Positions 36,018 to 45,436 of a stretch of 64,000 bases of DNA are shown here, one piece after another. This DNA comes from Owenweeksia sp. (lineage in GTDB: Bacteria > Bacteroidota > Bacteroidia > Flavobacteriales > Schleiferiaceae). The stretch spans positions 62,001 to 126,000 of the forward strand of contig NZNV01000008.1 of the NCBI GenBank assembly GCA_002695025.1. Direction: 5' to 3'. Position numbers and translations under genes: made by a program. A model generated the notes under the pieces. The model was not told the origin of the DNA. It ran no database searches and worked only from the letters and a program-made list of their open reading frames with translations. Within the stretch, counting starts at the first letter, position 1. Every line of letters begins with the position of its first letter.

Positions 36018-38849
36018 ATGTCTGTTCTGCTGAAATACTGGAACGCTGTTTCCCTTTCAGGGATTGAAAGCAGAAAATCAGACTGGGAACGCAGAAAGCT
36101 AATCCTGATCAATCAATACAATGTGATTGCCATCCTGGGGCAATCAGCTTATCTTCTTATTAACCTGGTATTGGGTTTCTACCTGTTGGCCTTTTGTGAC
36201 CTTTTAGGAGTAATCATCGGTTTTTGGGGAATTGCACTCAACCGGAGAAAATCGGACTGGGCTGTTGACTTCCCCTTCCTGATGATCTCCATAAATATTC
36301 TCCTGGGGCATATTGTCTACGGGCCTGATTCCTTGTGTTTCCTTATTTCAGTGCCCCTGGTAATGGGAGTTACCATTTCCTACCAACTTAAAAATTCCTT
36401 AAAGCTGGTATTGCTTTTAAGCTTTCCTGCGCTGCTTTTTATTTTAGAGGACGCAGGTGCTTTTTCCTTTTTGGACCAGCCGCTTCTTTCTCCCGGACTT
36501 ATCACCTTTTTAAGATGGCATAGCCTGGGCTTCACCTTTGTTTGCACTACCCTCTTCTTTCTTCTCCTCATGCAATCACATAAGTTGGTGAGCAATATTG
36601 TAAATGAAAAGGAAAATATACTGAACGATATTATTTCCAGCACCAACGAAATTATATGGGGGCTTGATACTCAGTATAATCTTACTTATTTCAACCGGGC
36701 CTTTCGTCAATCATTCAAGATGAACTACAACATGGAGCCCTACCTGGGCATGAGTCTCCAGGATTTTTTTGAAGAACACGATATTATTTTCTGGAAAGAC
36801 TTTTATGATAATGCCCTTAGGGGAAAGGAAGTATACTTTGAAAAGGAAATCATGGGCTCCATTTACCAGAATTCCGTACACCCCATCTTCCGTAAAGGTG
36901 AGATACAGGGTGTAGCCTGCGTAAGCCATAACATATCGTCCCAGTTCCAGGGAGGTATTCCTTCCAGGGAACTATCCAGGGATATAGCCGCCTTGGTTTT
37001 TCAAAGTATCACCCACCCCGACTGTACCAGTGAGTTTACCTATATCAGCGCGCGGGTATGGGACATTTTCGGTATTAAAGCTGAGTCACTCATGACCGGT
37101 GAATGCAGTTTTATGGACTTTTTATTACCGGAAGAGAAAGAGCGCTTCCTGTACACCTACAAGCTTTCTCTTAAAAACACTTCCGTTTTTGATGAAAATT
37201 TCCGCATTCAGGTGAAGGGAGATATTAAAACCCTTAACATCAAAGCTTTTCCGGAAACCACTGACCGAAAAAAGGTTACACAATGGCATGGGGTGGTCAA
37301 TGACATTACCAATAGCCTGAGCCTAAGCCGCGAAAATCAGGATCTTAAGGAACTTCTGTTTTCACTGAACCGCAACCTCAGTGAATCCATTTTTCGCTCC
37401 TCTGAAGAAGGCGGCCTGTTGTACGCCAATGATGCCTATATCGACCTTTTTGGTTTCAGGGATATGGAAGACGCCAAACAGCAGAGATATGCCATACCGT
37501 ATGCTGATAATGATGTAAGGCAAATGCTGCTCAACAAGCTAAAGACACAGGGCTTCTTTCAGAACGAAGAGGCAAGGTTCCTGCGAAAAAATGGTACAAT
37601 CTTTTACGGGCTGGTAAGCGCCTATATTGCCTCTTACAAAAACCACAAGGCGATCATTGATGGCTCCATCCGGGATATTACCAAAATCAAGGAAGTTGAG
37701 GAAGAGTTGAGGCAGGCCAAGATAAAGGCGGACAAAGCCAATAAGGCCAAGACAGATTTCTTAAGCACCATGAGCCATGAGATCCGCACTCCACTAAACG
37801 CCATAATAGGTGTAAGCCAGATCCTGGCCGGCAAGAATCTTGACCCGGAAACAGAGGATAACATCAGTGTGATCTACAATTCCAGCAACATTTTACTGAG
37901 CCTTATTAATGATATCCTGGATTTTTCCAAGATCGAAGCCGGTCATATAGAACTGGAAAGGATAGATTTCGACTTAAGGCAATTAGTGATCAACATTACC
38001 CGCACCCTCAGTTTCCTGAAAGGTGATAAGAACATAAAACTCCGGTATACCCTGGATGAAAATCTAAAAAACTATTACCTGGGAGACCCAGGTCGACTGA
38101 GCCAGATCCTGCTTAACCTTAGTAATAATGCCATCAAATTCACCTTTGAGGGAGAAGTGTCCATTCATGTGAAGGTAATGGAGCGCAAAAAGGGTCAGGA
38201 TCTCCTTCTGTTTGAAGTAAAAGATACGGGTATCGGTATTTCTGCCGAGGCACAAAAAACTATCTTCAAGAGCTTTACCCAGGCCGAGGTGGGAATAACC
38301 CGTAAATACGGTGGGACGGGGCTGGGGTTGAGTATTGTTAAAAAACTCACTGGCCTTTTTCGCGGTAAAGTTTGGGTGGAAAGTGAATTGGATAGAGGAT
38401 CGGTCTTTAGCGTGGAGATACCGCTCCGCCATTCTATAGGCTCCACCATAGAGCGTTTATACGAAGAGGAAAAAGATCTCAGCAACGTAAGCATACTGGT
38501 TGCTGAGGATAATATGGTAAACGGCATGGTGGTAACCCGGCTTCTTTCCCAATGGGGAGCTGAAGTGAAGGTGGTGGAGAACGGCTCACTGGTTATGGAG
38601 GAACTTGGCACCCATAATTACGACCTCCTTTTACTGGATCTCCACATGCCGGTAATGGACGGTTTTGAGACCATTAAGGCGGTTCGTCAGGATCCACGCT
38701 GGAAACACCTGCCCGTTTTAGCCCTTACAGCTGATACTTTTGATACTACCAATGAGAAAGTTCATCAGGCCGGAATGAATGGTTTTATCCCCAAACCGTT
38801 CCAGCAAGATGACATTTACACTAAAATCAAGAAGGCCATATCGGTTTAA
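36018..38849 (+). CDS. Hybrid sensor histidine kinase with PAS domains
   Basis: A 943-residue membrane kinase. About six hydrophobic helices fill residues 30-195. PAS-like domains lie at about 203-300 (SSTNEIIWGLDTQYNLTYF), 320-430 and 445-560. HisKA carries the phospho-His in STMSHEIRTPLNA (about 583-595). HATPase follows (LLNLSNNAIKFT, DTGIGIS, GGTGLGLSI). The C-terminal receiver (about 822-940) has the Asp in LLLDLHMPVMDG. It has no DNA-binding output, so it may hand its phosphate on via an Hpt protein that is not in the window. It is 15 nt after pgi, an unusual pairing. Confidence 0.93.
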   Translation: MSVLLKYWNAVSLSGIESRKSDWERRKLILINQYNVIAILGQSAYLLINLVLGFYLLAFCDLLGVIIGFWGIALNRRKSDWAVDFPFLMISINILLGHIVYGPDSLCFLISVPLVMGVTISYQLKNSLKLVLLLSFPALLFILEDAGAFSFLDQPLLSPGLITFLRWHSLGFTFVCTTLFFLLLMQSHKLVSNIVNEKENILNDIISSTNEIIWGLDTQYNLTYFNRAFRQSFKMNYNMEPYLGMSLQDFFEEHDIIFWKDFYDNALRGKEVYFEKEIMGSIYQNSVHPIFRKGEIQGVACVSHNISSQFQGGIPSRELSRDIAALVFQSITHPDCTSEFTYISARVWDIFGIKAESLMTGECSFMDFLLPEEKERFLYTYKLSLKNTSVFDENFRIQVKGDIKTLNIKAFPETTDRKKVTQWHGVVNDITNSLSLSRENQDLKELLFSLNRNLSESIFRSSEEGGLLYANDAYIDLFGFRDMEDAKQQRYAIPYADNDVRQMLLNKLKTQGFFQNEEARFLRKNGTIFYGLVSAYIASYKNHKAIIDGSIRDITKIKEVEEELRQAKIKADKANKAKTDFLSTMSHEIRTPLNAIIGVSQILAGKNLDPETEDNISVIYNSSNILLSLINDILDFSKIEAGHIELERIDFDLRQLVINITRTLSFLKGDKNIKLRYTLDENLKNYYLGDPGRLSQILLNLSNNAIKFTFEGEVSIHVKVMERKKGQDLLLFEVKDTGIGISAEAQKTIFKSFTQAEVGITRKYGGTGLGLSIVKKLTGLFRGKVWVESELDRGSVFSVEIPLRHSIGSTIERLYEEEKDLSNVSILVAEDNMVNGMVVTRLLSQWGAEVKVVENGSLVMEELGTHNYDLLLLDLHMPVMDGFETIKAVRQDPRWKHLPVLALTADTFDTTNEKVHQAGMNGFIPKPFQQDDIYTKIKKAISV

Positions 38850-38851
38850 TT

Positions 38852-38895
38852 ATCATAATGGTGTGGAAGTATTCCACAGATCGTATCATTATGAT
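38852..38895. other. Composite inverted repeat after the hybrid kinase
   Basis: ATCATAATG (38852-38860) is inverted at CATTATGAT (38887-38895), and inside it TGTGGAA (38862-38868) pairs with TTCCACA (38872-38878) around a 3-nt loop. It starts just after the kinase stop. There is no T tract, so an mRNA 3' structure or operator is as likely as a terminator. The rest of the gap to 39047 is AT-rich with no clear promoter box. Confidence 0.45.
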
Positions 38896-39047
38896 GCACA
38901 CTTTTGCACTTGCACAACCTGCGCAACCTCTCCAAAAACTTATTAATAGTCTAAAAAACAGTAAATTAACCACACAAGTCCTGTTTAAATCTGAACGAGG
39001 CACAGTTTTTCGATTTTTACATTTCAAATTTCATTAAACCCAAAACC

Positions 39048-39917
39048 ATGAAACGAGTAATTTTTGCATCCCTGCTTTTTCCCTTCATGATGTCTTGCAA
39101 CCAAGGTGTTAAAAAGGAAAACGCACAACTTAAAAGTGAAAATGAGGAACTGGCCATTGAAAATCGGCAGAAAGATTCACTCATCAACGCTTTTGTAGAG
39201 GATTTCTCCACTATTCAGGAGAACTTGGCTACTATCCGTGAGAAGGAAGAATCTATCCAAAGTGCCCGTGAACAGGGTCTTGAAAAATCTCCCAATCTCC
39301 GTGAAGAAGTAATTCGTGACGTTGAAGCTATTAATGAGTTACTTTCTGAAAACCGCAAGACCATTGCGAACCTGAATGACAAGGTAAAGCGTTACAGTTA
39401 CGAGGTAGGAAAATTCAAAAAACTGGTGGCTAACCTCAATTCCGAAATTGAAGCCAAAGACAATCAGGTTGTTGAATTAAAAGAAAACCTGGCTACCATG
39501 AACTTCCAGATGGAGCGCCTGAACGCCAAACTGGATACCGCTACCGTTCAGAATCGTCAACAACGTGAAAGGATAGAACAGCAAACCGAGGCTCTCAATA
39601 CTGCCTATTATGCTGTTGGGACCTATGATGACCTGAATGAAAATAAAGTAGTTGTTAAGGAAGGTGGTGTAATTGGTCTTGGAGCTACCAAAGCACTGGC
39701 TCAGGATTTCAACAAAGACTATTTTACCAAGATTGATATTCGCAATACTACCGTTATTCCCCTTAATGTAGACGATGATGACGTGAAACTGATAAGCACA
39801 CACCCATCAGACTCTTACAAGTGGAATAAAGTAGATGATAAAGTGGGTAGTCTTGAGATCACTAACCCCGAAAAATTTTGGAAAAGTTCAAAGTATCTCG
39901 TGGTTTTGGTTGATTAG
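39048..39917 (+). CDS. Coiled-coil lipoprotein, unknown function
   Basis: A 289-residue predicted lipoprotein (lipobox FMMSCN, Cys17). Residues about 20-190 form a nearly continuous coiled coil of heptads with Glu, Lys, Asn and Leu. The C-terminal 90 residues form a compact domain (TAYYAVGTYDDLNENKVVVK, GGVIGLGATKALAQDFNKDY, and an FTKIDIRNTTVIPL strand). Such proteins are common Bacteroidota hypotheticals; no function is known to me. It is monocistronic, with a strong terminator. Confidence 0.78.
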   Translation: MKRVIFASLLFPFMMSCNQGVKKENAQLKSENEELAIENRQKDSLINAFVEDFSTIQENLATIREKEESIQSAREQGLEKSPNLREEVIRDVEAINELLSENRKTIANLNDKVKRYSYEVGKFKKLVANLNSEIEAKDNQVVELKENLATMNFQMERLNAKLDTATVQNRQQRERIEQQTEALNTAYYAVGTYDDLNENKVVVKEGGVIGLGATKALAQDFNKDYFTKIDIRNTTVIPLNVDDDDVKLISTHPSDSYKWNKVDDKVGSLEITNPEKFWKSSKYLVVLVD

Positions 39918-39939
39918 TTTTAATTAACTAACCAAAACG

Positions 39940-39967
39940 AACCCCCACATAGTGGGGGTTTTTTTAT
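39940..39967 (+). terminator. Rho-independent terminator after the coiled-coil lipoprotein gene
   Basis: AACCCCCAC (39940-39948) and GTGGGGGTT (39952-39960) form a perfect 9-bp stem with a 3-nt loop, followed by a T tract. Confidence 0.93.
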
Positions 39968-40064
39968 TTTTAAAAATTTATACTAAAAAACCTTATTAAT
40001 CAGCATATATCTAAAATTAAACTTCCTTTTAGCCAGGTGAACGACCTATACCATGGCTACTTTT

Positions 40065-40096
40065 ATTGCCTGATATTCCTTACAACAGTATATTTG
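40065..40096 (+). promoter_or_regulatory. Promoter of the small membrane protein gene
   Basis: aTTG (40065-40068), 20 nt, TAtaTTTG (40089-40096); the ATG follows 18 nt later. Confidence 0.45.
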
Positions 40097-40114
40097 CCCC
40101 ACTAAAGATTACTA

Positions 40115-40603
40115 ATGGCGGTAAGTAATAAAGGATATTTCCTCTTTTTCAGAGGCTTACTTATATTTCTTGTTTTTGTAGTGATTGCAGATCTTCTGCT
40201 TTCTCAAATTCCCGGAACCCTAAGCACCTATTTTGAAGATCATATTCCGGCCATTACAAGTGGCTGTATCATCTTATTACTTTTCGGGATACGGGTAAAT
40301 TACTTCAGCTACGAAGATGAATACGAAATTATTCACATCCGCTCCCAGTCTCTCATCTTTGGTCGCTTTGAAAGTATGTCCCAAACCCGTTACGAGTTTC
40401 CTAAACGCACCGTTGAACACGTTGAAGTACGGAAGTTACTTTTTCAGCGTCAGCTGATCATCCATCTCCGTACACAGCAGGGGGAAAAGAAAATCCGCAA
40501 ATTTGATCTGAGCTTTGTTCCGCTCAAGAAATTAAACTACGTTTTCGATTCCCTGCAAAAGATCATCCACCAAAATAAGGCTTATTCCGATACTGCCCTT
40601 TAG
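40115..40603 (+). CDS. Two-helix membrane protein with PH-like C-terminal part
   Basis: A 162-residue protein with two transmembrane helices (about 10-30 and 45-60) and a cytoplasmic strand-rich domain (about 65-150) patterned like bacterial PH-type membrane proteins (YEIIHIRSQSLIFGRFES, VEVRKLLFQRQLIIHLRT). The family is not certain and the function unknown. It has its own promoter candidate and is followed after 39 nt by another membrane protein gene. Confidence 0.72.
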   Translation: MAVSNKGYFLFFRGLLIFLVFVVIADLLLSQIPGTLSTYFEDHIPAITSGCIILLLFGIRVNYFSYEDEYEIIHIRSQSLIFGRFESMSQTRYEFPKRTVEHVEVRKLLFQRQLIIHLRTQQGEKKIRKFDLSFVPLKKLNYVFDSLQKIIHQNKAYSDTAL

Positions 40604-40642
40604 GGTTAATAGCTACATTTGCCTTACTAAAATCTAAGGAAT

Positions 40643-41080
40643 ATGTACAGCTTTCTATTACCCATACATTCATTCTTACCTTATATTGTACTAAGCCTGC
40701 TCACCATCTCTGTGCTGGTTTTTTCAGTAAAGCTGCTGGGTAACCAGGGTTTTTCCAAAGGCGATCAGATACTGGCACTCCTTAGCATGATCTTCACCCA
40801 TTTGCAGTTTCTAGTTGGTCTCATACTCTATTTTGTAAGTCCTAAAACCCAAGCAGCATTTAAAAACACTGATCAGCTAATGTCTAACCCTACCTACCGC
40901 TTTTACGCTGTGGAGCACATTGCGGTAATGCTTATTGCCGTAGTACTTATTACGGTAGGTCATTCGCGATCCAAAAAAGCAGCTCTGCCAAATCAAAAGT
41001 TTAAAAATCTTGTTATATTCTTTTTGCTGGGTCTGATCCTTATGCTATCAAGAATACCCTGGGAAGCCTGGGCTCATTAA
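40643..41080 (+). CDS. Four-helix membrane protein, unknown function
   Basis: A 145-residue protein with four predicted transmembrane helices. Conserved-looking polar residues lie inside or beside helices: His in FTHLQFLVGLILYFVSP, Glu-His in YAVEHIAVMLIAVVLITVGH, and the C-terminal RIPWEAWAH. Paired helix His residues could bind heme or metal, but nothing proves it. Four nt before hflX, so probably cotranscribed. A TAcaTTTG box (40614-40621) lies 21 nt upstream but lacks a -33 partner. Confidence 0.72.
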   Translation: MYSFLLPIHSFLPYIVLSLLTISVLVFSVKLLGNQGFSKGDQILALLSMIFTHLQFLVGLILYFVSPKTQAAFKNTDQLMSNPTYRFYAVEHIAVMLIAVVLITVGHSRSKKAALPNQKFKNLVIFFLLGLILMLSRIPWEAWAH

Positions 41081-41084
41081 TTAT

Positions 41085-42278
41085 ATGATTGAAGTAAAAC
41101 GCAAACGAGACATTCGGGAAACCACGGTGTTGATTGGAGTGATCAATCAATACCAGACGGAGGACAAAGTAGATGAGTATCTGGATGAACTTGCCTTCCT
41201 GGCAGATACAGCCGGAGCAGATACGGTAAAACGCTTTACCCAAAAACTGGATAAGCCCAACCCCAAAACCTTTTTAGGCAGCGGAAAGATCAATGATATT
41301 GCCGATTACATCAAGGACAACGCCATAGACATGGCCATTTTTGATGATGAGCTTTCGCCCTCGCAACTCAAGAATGTGGAGAAGATACTGAATTGCAAGG
41401 TGCTGGACCGCACCAATCTCATCCTGGATATTTTTGCTGCACGGGCACAAACTTCTTATGCCCGCACCCAGGTAGAACTGGCCCAATATGAATACTTATT
41501 GCCCCGCCTTACCAATATGTGGACGCACTTAAGCAAGCAAAAGGGAGGTATCGGTATGAAAGGCCCAGGGGAGACCGAGATTGAAACCGACCGGAGGATT
41601 GTTCGGGACAAGATCACTTTGCTCAAAAATAAGCTGGCCAAGATCGATAAGCAGATGGCCACCCAAAGGAGTAACCGGGGTGCAATGGTTAGGGCTGCCT
41701 TAGTAGGATACACCAACGTGGGCAAATCCACCCTTATGAACATCCTGAGCAAATCAGAGGTGTTTGCGGAAAACAAGCTTTTTGCCACCCTGGACACTAC
41801 TGTGCGTAAAGTAGTTATTAAGAACCTCCCCTTCCTGCTTTCGGACACCGTGGGTTTTATCCGTAAGCTGCCCACCCAACTGGTAGAGTCCTTTAAGTCT
41901 ACACTGGATGAAGTGCGTGAAGCAGATGTATTGGTTCACGTGGTGGATATCTCCCACCCCAACTTTGAAGAGCACATTGAGACCGTAAATCAAACGATCC
42001 GGGACATCGATCAACGGGAAAAACCCACCTTGATGGTATTCAATAAGATCGATGCCTTTTCCTATACCGAAAAGGATGAAGACGACCTGGCCCCCAAAAC
42101 GCGGGAAAATTATAGCCTGGACGATTGGAAAAAAACTTACCTGAGCCGTAATAAGACCAACGTGGTCTTTATATCAGCTACCCAAAAACACAACCTTGAA
42201 GAGTTAAGGGACCGCTTGTACGAAATGATCGCGGAAATACATGCAGAGCGTTTTCCCTACAATAATTTCCTTTACTGA
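41085..42278 (+). CDS. hflX: Ribosome-splitting GTPase HflX
   Basis: GTPase that dissociates stalled or hibernating ribosomes, 397 residues. N-terminal HflX domain (TQKLDKPNPKTFLGSGKIND, VLDRTNLILDIFAARAQT, GPGETEIETDRR) and a G domain with G1 GYTNVGKST, G3 DTVGFIRKLP and G4 NKID. It is 4 nt after a small membrane protein gene and 58 nt upstream of the malic enzyme gene. Confidence 0.95.
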   Translation: MIEVKRKRDIRETTVLIGVINQYQTEDKVDEYLDELAFLADTAGADTVKRFTQKLDKPNPKTFLGSGKINDIADYIKDNAIDMAIFDDELSPSQLKNVEKILNCKVLDRTNLILDIFAARAQTSYARTQVELAQYEYLLPRLTNMWTHLSKQKGGIGMKGPGETEIETDRRIVRDKITLLKNKLAKIDKQMATQRSNRGAMVRAALVGYTNVGKSTLMNILSKSEVFAENKLFATLDTTVRKVVIKNLPFLLSDTVGFIRKLPTQLVESFKSTLDEVREADVLVHVVDISHPNFEEHIETVNQTIRDIDQREKPTLMVFNKIDAFSYTEKDEDDLAPKTRENYSLDDWKKTYLSRNKTNVVFISATQKHNLEELRDRLYEMIAEIHAERFPYNNFLY

Positions 42279-42336
42279 AATCCCTTTTCCCAAACACTTT
42301 CTTTAACTTTCAGGTTACCATATCAAACATCAACGG

Positions 42337-44613
42337 ATGCCGAAAAAGTCTAAAAAACAAGATATACTTGATTACCACAGCCTGGGACGACCTGGTAAAA
42401 TTGAAGTGATCCCGTCCAAACCCAGCAACAGCCAGCGTGACCTCTCCATTGCTTATTCACCAGGAGTGGCTGAACCCTGTAAGGAGATTCATAAAAACCC
42501 GGACGATGTGTACAAATACACCGCCAAGGGCAACCTGGTGGCGGTAATCTCCAACGGAACCGCTGTATTAGGACTGGGTGATATTGGCCCCGAAGCCAGT
42601 AAACCGGTAATGGAAGGTAAAGGTGTTCTCTTCAAGATCTTTGCTGACATTGACGTTTTTGACCTGGAGCTGGACTGTAAGGACCCTGATCATTTTATTG
42701 AAACCGTAAAAGCACTGGAACCCACTTTTGGGGGTATCAACCTTGAAGATATCAAGGCCCCGGATGCTTTTTATATAGAAAGACGTCTGAAGGCCGAAAC
42801 CAATATCCCGGTAATGCACGATGACCAGCATGGTACTGCCATTATAACGGGAGCTGCCCTGGTGAACGCACTGGAGCTGGTTTCCAAAAAGCCCGAAAAT
42901 GTAAAAGTGGTGTTCAATGGGGCGGGTGCCAGCGCGGTGAGTTGTGCAAGGCTGTTCCTTTCCCTGGGTGTTAAAGATGATAATCTCTTTATGCTGGACA
43001 GTAAAGGCGTCATCAACTCGGAGCGCGACCCCGAGGATCTTACAGAAGAAAAAAAGGACTTTGTGCGCCAGACCAGTCTTTCCAGCCTGGAAGAAATTAT
43101 CAAGGGTGCTGATGTTTTTGTAGGGCTTTCGAGAGGAGGTGTGCTTACCAGGAAAATGGTAAAGTCCATGGCCAAAGATCCTATTGTTTTTGCACTGGCT
43201 AACCCTGATCCTGAGATTGCCTATAGCGATGCTGTGGCCGCCCGTAAAGATATCATCATAGCCACCGGCCGTTCTGACCACCCCAACCAGGTCAATAACG
43301 TTTTAGGATTTCCCTATATCTTCCGTGGTGCGCTGGACGTACGTTCGCGTAAGATCAACGAAGAAATGAAGCTGGCGGCAGTAAAAGCCATTGCAGACCT
43401 GGCCAAGGAAACGGTCCCGGAAATTGTAAACCTGGCCTACAACCAAACCAACCTGAGTTTTGGCAGGGAATACATCATTCCCAAACCTTTTGACCCAAGG
43501 CTTATCTACACGGTGGCCCCGGCTGTGGCCAAGGCTGCCATGGATTCCGGGGTAGCGCGGCAACCTATTGAAAACTGGGATGAGTACCGCAACACCCTGA
43601 TCGAGAGGCTGGGTCGCGATGACAAGTTCATCCGCCTCGCTCAGGAAAAGGCTCAGCGCAACCCGCAACGTGTGATCCTGGCTGAAGGAGACAATATAAA
43701 AGTGCTGAAAGCGGCTCAGATAGCGGTGGAGGAAAACCTGGCCAAGCCCATCCTCCTAGGAAATAAGGATAAAATAGAGCAACTCGCCAATGAACATAGT
43801 CTGGACATAGTCGATGTTCAGATCGTTGATCCTACTCACGACACCCAGTCAGCCGAGCGCTATGCACGCTTACTTTTCGAAAAGCGGCAACGAAAAGGGA
43901 TTACCTATACCGATGCCCTTAAAAAAATGCGGGATCGCAACTATTTTGGCGCTGCCATGCTGGAGCTGGGCGAAGCTGATGCCTTTATCTCTGGAAGTAC
44001 TAAAAAGTACACGGAAGTACTGGAACCTCTCTTTGAAGTGGTGGGTGCAGACCCAGGAGTAAGCCGGGTAGCCGGAATGTATATTATGCTCTCCAAGCGC
44101 GGCCCCATGTTCTTTGCCGATACCACCATCAACGAAGATCCCACGGCTGAAGAACTGGTGGAGATCACGGTACAGGTATCACGCCTGATCAAACGGATCA
44201 ATATTCGCCCCAAGGTAGCCCTGCTCTCGTACAGCAATTTTGGTTCATCCCGTAAAAAGGAGGCCACTAAAATGCAAAAGGCCGTTCAAATACTACGTGC
44301 CGAACATCCGGATCTCATTGTAGATGGTGAGATGCAAGCTAACTTTGCCCTGAACAATGAACTGCTCAAGGAAACCTTTCCTTTCAGCGACCTGGTGAAG
44401 AACCGGCCGAATACTTTCATCTTTCCCAACCTGGCAGCCGGGAATATTGCCTATAAGATGCTTCAGTCCTTTGAAGCGGCTGAAGCCCTGGGCCCTATTC
44501 TGGTGGGTATCAATAAACCGGCTCACGTGCTGCAGATGGGAAGCAGTCTTCGTGAAATTGTGAACATGCTTACCTTAGCTTCAGTTGACGCACAAACCCG
44601 TAAAAAATCCTGA
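42337..44613 (+). CDS. maeB: NADP-dependent malic enzyme with C-terminal phosphotransacetylase-like domain
   Basis: A 758-residue bifunctional-type malic enzyme that decarboxylates malate to pyruvate. The malic domain (about 1-400) has [33 protein letters not shown] and [14 protein letters not shown] (NAD(P) fold). The C-terminal PTA_PTB domain (about 430-758) is normally non-catalytic and thought to sense acetyl-CoA. The UspA-type gene follows with a 1-nt gap. Confidence 0.95.
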   Translation: MPKKSKKQDILDYHSLGRPGKIEVIPSKPSNSQRDLSIAYSPGVAEPCKEIHKNPDDVYKYTAKGNLVAVISNGTAVLGLGDIGPEASKPVMEGKGVLFKIFADIDVFDLELDCKDPDHFIETVKALEPTFGGINLEDIKAPDAFYIERRLKAETNIPVMHDDQHGTAIITGAALVNALELVSKKPENVKVVFNGAGASAVSCARLFLSLGVKDDNLFMLDSKGVINSERDPEDLTEEKKDFVRQTSLSSLEEIIKGADVFVGLSRGGVLTRKMVKSMAKDPIVFALANPDPEIAYSDAVAARKDIIIATGRSDHPNQVNNVLGFPYIFRGALDVRSRKINEEMKLAAVKAIADLAKETVPEIVNLAYNQTNLSFGREYIIPKPFDPRLIYTVAPAVAKAAMDSGVARQPIENWDEYRNTLIERLGRDDKFIRLAQEKAQRNPQRVILAEGDNIKVLKAAQIAVEENLAKPILLGNKDKIEQLANEHSLDIVDVQIVDPTHDTQSAERYARLLFEKRQRKGITYTDALKKMRDRNYFGAAMLELGEADAFISGSTKKYTEVLEPLFEVVGADPGVSRVAGMYIMLSKRGPMFFADTTINEDPTAEELVEITVQVSRLIKRINIRPKVALLSYSNFGSSRKKEATKMQKAVQILRAEHPDLIVDGEMQANFALNNELLKETFPFSDLVKNRPNTFIFPNLAAGNIAYKMLQSFEAAEALGPILVGINKPAHVLQMGSSLREIVNMLTLASVDAQTRKKS

Positions 44614-44614
44614 C

Positions 44615-45415
44615 ATGAACATCCTTTGCCCCACCGATTTTTCTGTGAATGCCGAGTTGGCCACCCAGTTTGCCATTGACCTCAGCAAGCGCTCCAATGG
44701 TAAACTCTATTGCTTCCATTCCTACGACATCCCTTATTCGGACCGTAGCTTAAGCACCTCACTGGTGGATGTAATGCGTAAGAATGCCGAGGAGAATATG
44801 AGTATTTTCAAACGTAAGCTCAACGCACAGTATGGTGAAGCTCACACCGAAGTCCGCATGGGCAACCCCATACGCATCACCAAGGAAATCGTGAAAAAAC
44901 ACGCTATTGACCTGGTGGTAATGGGCACCAAAGGTGCCAGCGGCCTGGAAGAATTTCTTATCGGGTCCAACGCTGCTTCCGTGATCCAGAATGTGGACAT
45001 ACCCGTTTACGTGATCCCTCCTAAATCACAGTTGAAACCGATTAAAAAAATCGTACTTGCTTCTGACCTGGACCTGAAGAATAAGGAAAGGCCCATTGTA
45101 CGCCTGCGGCAGTTTGCTGACCTGTACGGAGCAACCATCGACATCGTACATATTAAAAAGGATGGGGATGATTCTACTGAAAATGAGGCTTTCCTGGAAC
45201 GAGTGTTGGGAGACACCCCTCACTCCTATACAGCTATTCATAATGAGAACGTGGAAAACGCCATTTTAAACGAATGTGAGAGCCGTGATGCCGATGTTCT
45301 GGCCGCCATTACCAAACGCTATGGTTTCTTTGAAGGCCTGTTTCATCAAAGTTTCACTTCTAAGCTGGCCTATCACTCCACCATCCCCTTGCTGGCATTG
45401 CACGAACCGAAATAA
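44615..45415 (+). CDS. Tandem universal stress protein (UspA family)
   Basis: A 266-residue protein with two Usp domains. Domain 1 keeps the nucleotide-binding pattern G-x2-G-x9-G-S (GTKGASGLEEFLIGS, about 108-122); domain 2 lacks it, so it is probably degenerate. The start at 44615 is one base after the maeB stop; an earlier in-frame start inside maeB (44585) would add unrelated residues. It may link energy state to central metabolism encoded by maeB; this is inference from position. Confidence 0.88.
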   Translation: MNILCPTDFSVNAELATQFAIDLSKRSNGKLYCFHSYDIPYSDRSLSTSLVDVMRKNAEENMSIFKRKLNAQYGEAHTEVRMGNPIRITKEIVKKHAIDLVVMGTKGASGLEEFLIGSNAASVIQNVDIPVYVIPPKSQLKPIKKIVLASDLDLKNKERPIVRLRQFADLYGATIDIVHIKKDGDDSTENEAFLERVLGDTPHSYTAIHNENVENAILNECESRDADVLAAITKRYGFFEGLFHQSFTSKLAYHSTIPLLALHEPK

Positions 45416-45436
45416 ACCCACTCCAAGTACACATTT

